Of a DNA stretch of 64,000 nt, positions 61,897 to 64,000 are shown piece after piece (within the stretch, counting starts at the first letter, position 1; each line of letters opens with the position of its first letter). The DNA lies in contig JAHHHS010000008.1 in the NCBI GenBank assembly GCA_019359215.1, positions 62,001-126,000 on the forward strand, in the 5' to 3' direction. The translations under genes were made by a program, and so were the position numbers. The notes beneath the pieces are model-generated. The model was not told the DNA's origin. It did not search any database and worked only from the letters and a program-made list of their open reading frames with translations. The stretch comes from Nostoc indistinguendum CM1-VF10 (lineage in GTDB: Bacteria; Cyanobacteriota; Cyanobacteriia; Cyanobacteriales; Nostocaceae).

Positions 61897-63195
61897 TTAC
61901 CACTCCACAGGTAGAATCATGCTGCCGTTGTCGGCATAGATTGTTCGAGAACGTACCTCTGTTCTGGGAGCTAATGTAGAATTGAAGACTGCGCTTCTTT
62001 GCCCAATTGCAGAGTTGTTGCCAATGCTGGCGCGGAATATAACAGAGTTCGGCCCTAGCCCCACGGCATCACCTATGCTAGTTTCAGGGCCATTAGCAAC
62101 ACCATTGACAACCTGCCTACCGCCATGAACTAGAGCGCGAGGCCCATAACCAACTCCATTACCAAGAGTTAGGCTAGTTGTTTCTAAAGCGTGAAAGACA
62201 ACATCGTTTGCCATACCAGCAATTTCGCCGACATTAAAAGGTTGACCTTCATCAGCACGCAGCGAAATTCTATTACCTATTTTGTTAGTAAGGCTTGCTA
62301 AAGGATCTTGCAGAACGAGGTTGCCGATGATGCGGTTACGGAAGTTTGGATCACGAGTAACAATCCCACCTATCTGCGGCAGACCTCCAGGGTTAAAAGC
62401 TGTGACTGGAGCAAGATTTATGCCTCGTACATTTGTCAAATCTGCTTTAGCCAATTCTGTGTAACCTTTGGCAAATGCTTCATTGACTTCAATAATTCCT
62501 TCCATTAATGCAACGTCGGCTTGGGTTAGGTTTGCCACTTTCCCCAAACTGCCGCTAGTAGCTTCAAAGTTATTTGTGACGTTTTTACCTGGTAGGACTA
62601 CTTTCCCGGCAGGCAAGGTAACACCAGGACCAACCCGTGAGAGAAAGTTGATTACTGTGTTTCTTTCTACAGTTGCACCGTCTATTTCACAGTTGAAAGC
62701 GAGAAATGTCTCTGGAATATCGTTGTTGAACTGAGCATTACTAATCGGGTCGGTAAAAGGCCCTGTTGAGCCTTGAGTACCGATTTTGGCTGCACCTTTG
62801 ACAATGGCCATGTGTGCCATAATGACTCGTGGCCCAATCTCAACTCCGGTTCCCGAAGCTGTAATTTTCACTTGGTCTTGGACATTAGAATCTTCTGCAA
62901 TGCTAATGGGAGCAGTAGTAGCGTCTAACTCGGCAAATGGTGCAACATAGACTTTTTCGCCCAAGCTAATATTTGTTGGATTTCTGATTGTTGCAGTTGG
63001 GTCAATGAAACTAGCTGACTCTGAAGGTGCTGTGCTCGGACATATAGGTAGGTTATTCACCGTTGGATTACAAGCCCCACCAGCAGCAACTGCGGGTTGT
63101 TTATGTATCTGTGTACCTATGACAAACGTTAGGATAATTGCAACTAAGGCGCTAAAAATTGGGCGAGGTTTGAACATGGAAAGAAAACTCCTCAC
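61897..63195 (-). CDS. Exported left-handed beta-helix (hexapeptide-repeat) protein
   Basis: A 432-residue protein with an N-terminal signal segment (FSALVAIILTFVIGTQIH). Many short hexapeptide-like repeats (ISLGEKVYVAPFAELDA, GVEIGPRVIMAHMAIVKGAA, VGLGPNSVIFRASIGNN, NSAIGQRSAVFNSTL) indicate a left-handed beta-helix of the kind used by gamma-carbonic anhydrases and acyltransferases. The metal-binding His triplet of carbonic anhydrase is not clear, so enzyme activity is unproven. It may be a surface or periplasmic structural protein. Confidence 0.75.
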   Translation of the reverse strand: MRSFLSMFKPRPIFSALVAIILTFVIGTQIHKQPAVAAGGACNPTVNNLPICPSTAPSESASFIDPTATIRNPTNISLGEKVYVAPFAELDATTAPISIAEDSNVQDQVKITASGTGVEIGPRVIMAHMAIVKGAAKIGTQGSTGPFTDPISNAQFNNDIPETFLAFNCEIDGATVERNTVINFLSRVGPGVTLPAGKVVLPGKNVTNNFEATSGSLGKVANLTQADVALMEGIIEVNEAFAKGYTELAKADLTNVRGINLAPVTAFNPGGLPQIGGIVTRDPNFRNRIIGNLVLQDPLASLTNKIGNRISLRADEGQPFNVGEIAGMANDVVFHALETTSLTLGNGVGYGPRALVHGGRQVVNGVANGPETSIGDAVGLGPNSVIFRASIGNNSAIGQRSAVFNSTLAPRTEVRSRTIYADNGSMILPVEW

Positions 63196-63367
63196 GGTTT
63201 TTAGAATATTTGGCTATGGGATAATCTGCGCTCTTCAAGTAAGAGATATAGTCAGGCACTCGCCTACAGCGGGCGAAACGCGATCGCAACCGCAGGAATT
63301 ACTCAAAAATTACATTGCACTCGTCTTTATTTAGGCTCTTTCTCTGTTTGAGTATGAGAAATGCGGG

Positions 63368-63595
63368 TTAACCACCCCAATAACCTGCCAATTTTAAGAC
63401 TACTTGCAAGATAGATGATAATAAGGTGTTCAAAAGTGGAACTGTAACTATCGTTGTTGCCCCAGCAGCCGCCTCATTGTAGACACTTTGCCAAGCTTCT
63501 GGCCCGCTAGTAGATTGTCCATGAACTTGTGTACTAACAGCTAACGTTAAGCCAAGCGCAGCTAAACCAACTAGTATTGTGCGACGTTTCAACAT
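63368..63595 (-). CDS. Small exported protein
   Basis: A 75-residue protein. RRTILVGLAALGLTLAVSTQ is a signal peptide with a pair of Arg, probably cut after STQVHG. The mature part has a hydrophobic helix (TIVTVPLLNTLLSSILQVVL) and ends YWGG. Not recognised. It lies upstream of the beta-helix protein on the same strand with 172 bp between. Confidence 0.6.
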   Translation of the reverse strand: MLKRRTILVGLAALGLTLAVSTQVHGQSTSGPEAWQSVYNEAAAGATTIVTVPLLNTLLSSILQVVLKLAGYWGG

Positions 63596-64000
63596 TATTT
63601 CTTGATACCTAATAGTTCGCCAAATTTATTGGGTGAGGTAAAGCGAAAAGGTACAGGACATACTTAAACTTTTCGCTTTACCTAACCTAATAACTTTCAA
63701 ATTTAATCAAGTACAAATTGCTACATCTAGCAATTAACAAATTATTGTAATCTTATTTGCTGTTTAACACTAGAGTTTTAGCTATTGAAAAAATCTATGG
63801 AAATAATAAAAATAGTATTAAATTTATGATGGACAACTGCGCTAGAAAATAATAATTTAATAAAAAATCATCTATCTTAAGGAATAGAATTAGATTAATA
63901 GTAAAAGATAATCAGTATAGGGAGAAAATAGAGAATAGATTTTTTTAACTCATGTAACATCTGCAATTCAACACTTACGTTCCCCCTAACGATGCCTATG
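63596..64000. other. AT-rich region at the right edge
   Basis: No gene is supported. Poly-A and poly-T rich with no repeat recognised. A gene may begin just outside the window. Confidence 0.4.

Overview
The window reads as chromosome of a filamentous, heterocyst-forming cyanobacterium of the Nostoc/Anabaena type. The evidence is the many GCGATCGC (HIP1) palindromes, the fraC-fraD-fraE filament-integrity operon (56565-59028, minus strand), Ser/Thr kinases fused to WD40 propellers, cyanobacteria-specific families (Tab2, DUF1823-like, NdbB-like) and abundant short dispersed and tandem repeats. No rRNA, tRNA, CRISPR array or phage structural module was recognised.

Layout. 1-4.5 kb: tail of a WD40 gene, a BCP/PrxQ-type peroxiredoxin, two PD-(D/E)xK nuclease-like paralogues (the second cut by a nonsense codon), a cysteine desulfurase and a convergent aldo/keto reductase. 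4.7-7 kb: an SDR reductase, a 42-bp tandem repeat and a cyanophycinase-like S51 peptidase. 7.4-12.8 kb (minus): a tight operon encoding a carbohydrate-binding-like/GADH3-like fusion, a GMC flavoprotein and two paralogous two-domain cupin proteins, the first interrupted by an in-frame TGA. This is the best candidate for an undescribed oxidative enzyme system. 12.9-15.7 kb is a gene graveyard: an MDR quinone oxidoreductase frameshifted by a 5-bp duplication, a GH13 tail and IS5-like and IS630-like remnants.

15.8-19.6 kb holds a two-module AAA+ ATPase of the type linked to extracellular contractile injection systems (eCIS). It is followed by a protein with a disordered Q-rich leader and a Cys-His-Asp protease-like domain, then a truncated second leader. 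I read it as an orphan eCIS cargo locus. 20-30 kb: a GT4 glycosyltransferase, lepA, an RHH protein, a GAF histidine kinase, a NifU-domain scaffold and a GH57 enzyme. 30-38 kb: a kinase island with one NFG kinase lacking the metal-binding Asp and two kinase-WD40 fusions, flanking an exported PPC-domain protein with 10-residue repeats.

38-52.6 kb is mostly housekeeping: a WGxxGxxG-tail protein, a ClC channel with CBS and USP domains, a TldD/PmbA protein, a Tab2 protein, a HAD hydrolase, an NdbB-like dehydrogenase, a NrdG-like radical SAM protein, DAHP synthase, a GH13 enzyme, a small Asp-rich repeat protein and acylphosphatase. 52.6-64 kb: AraC and cupin remnants, a Na/Pi transporter, a pentapeptide-repeat protein, fraCDE, a duplicated CobO-like protein and three exported proteins on the minus strand.

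Decay and repeat insertion recur throughout: at least six broken genes, a MITE-like family with CTAGTAC ends (four copies), a 27-bp perfect repeat 41 kb apart, and a dispersed repeat that has entered a WD40 coding sequence in frame.
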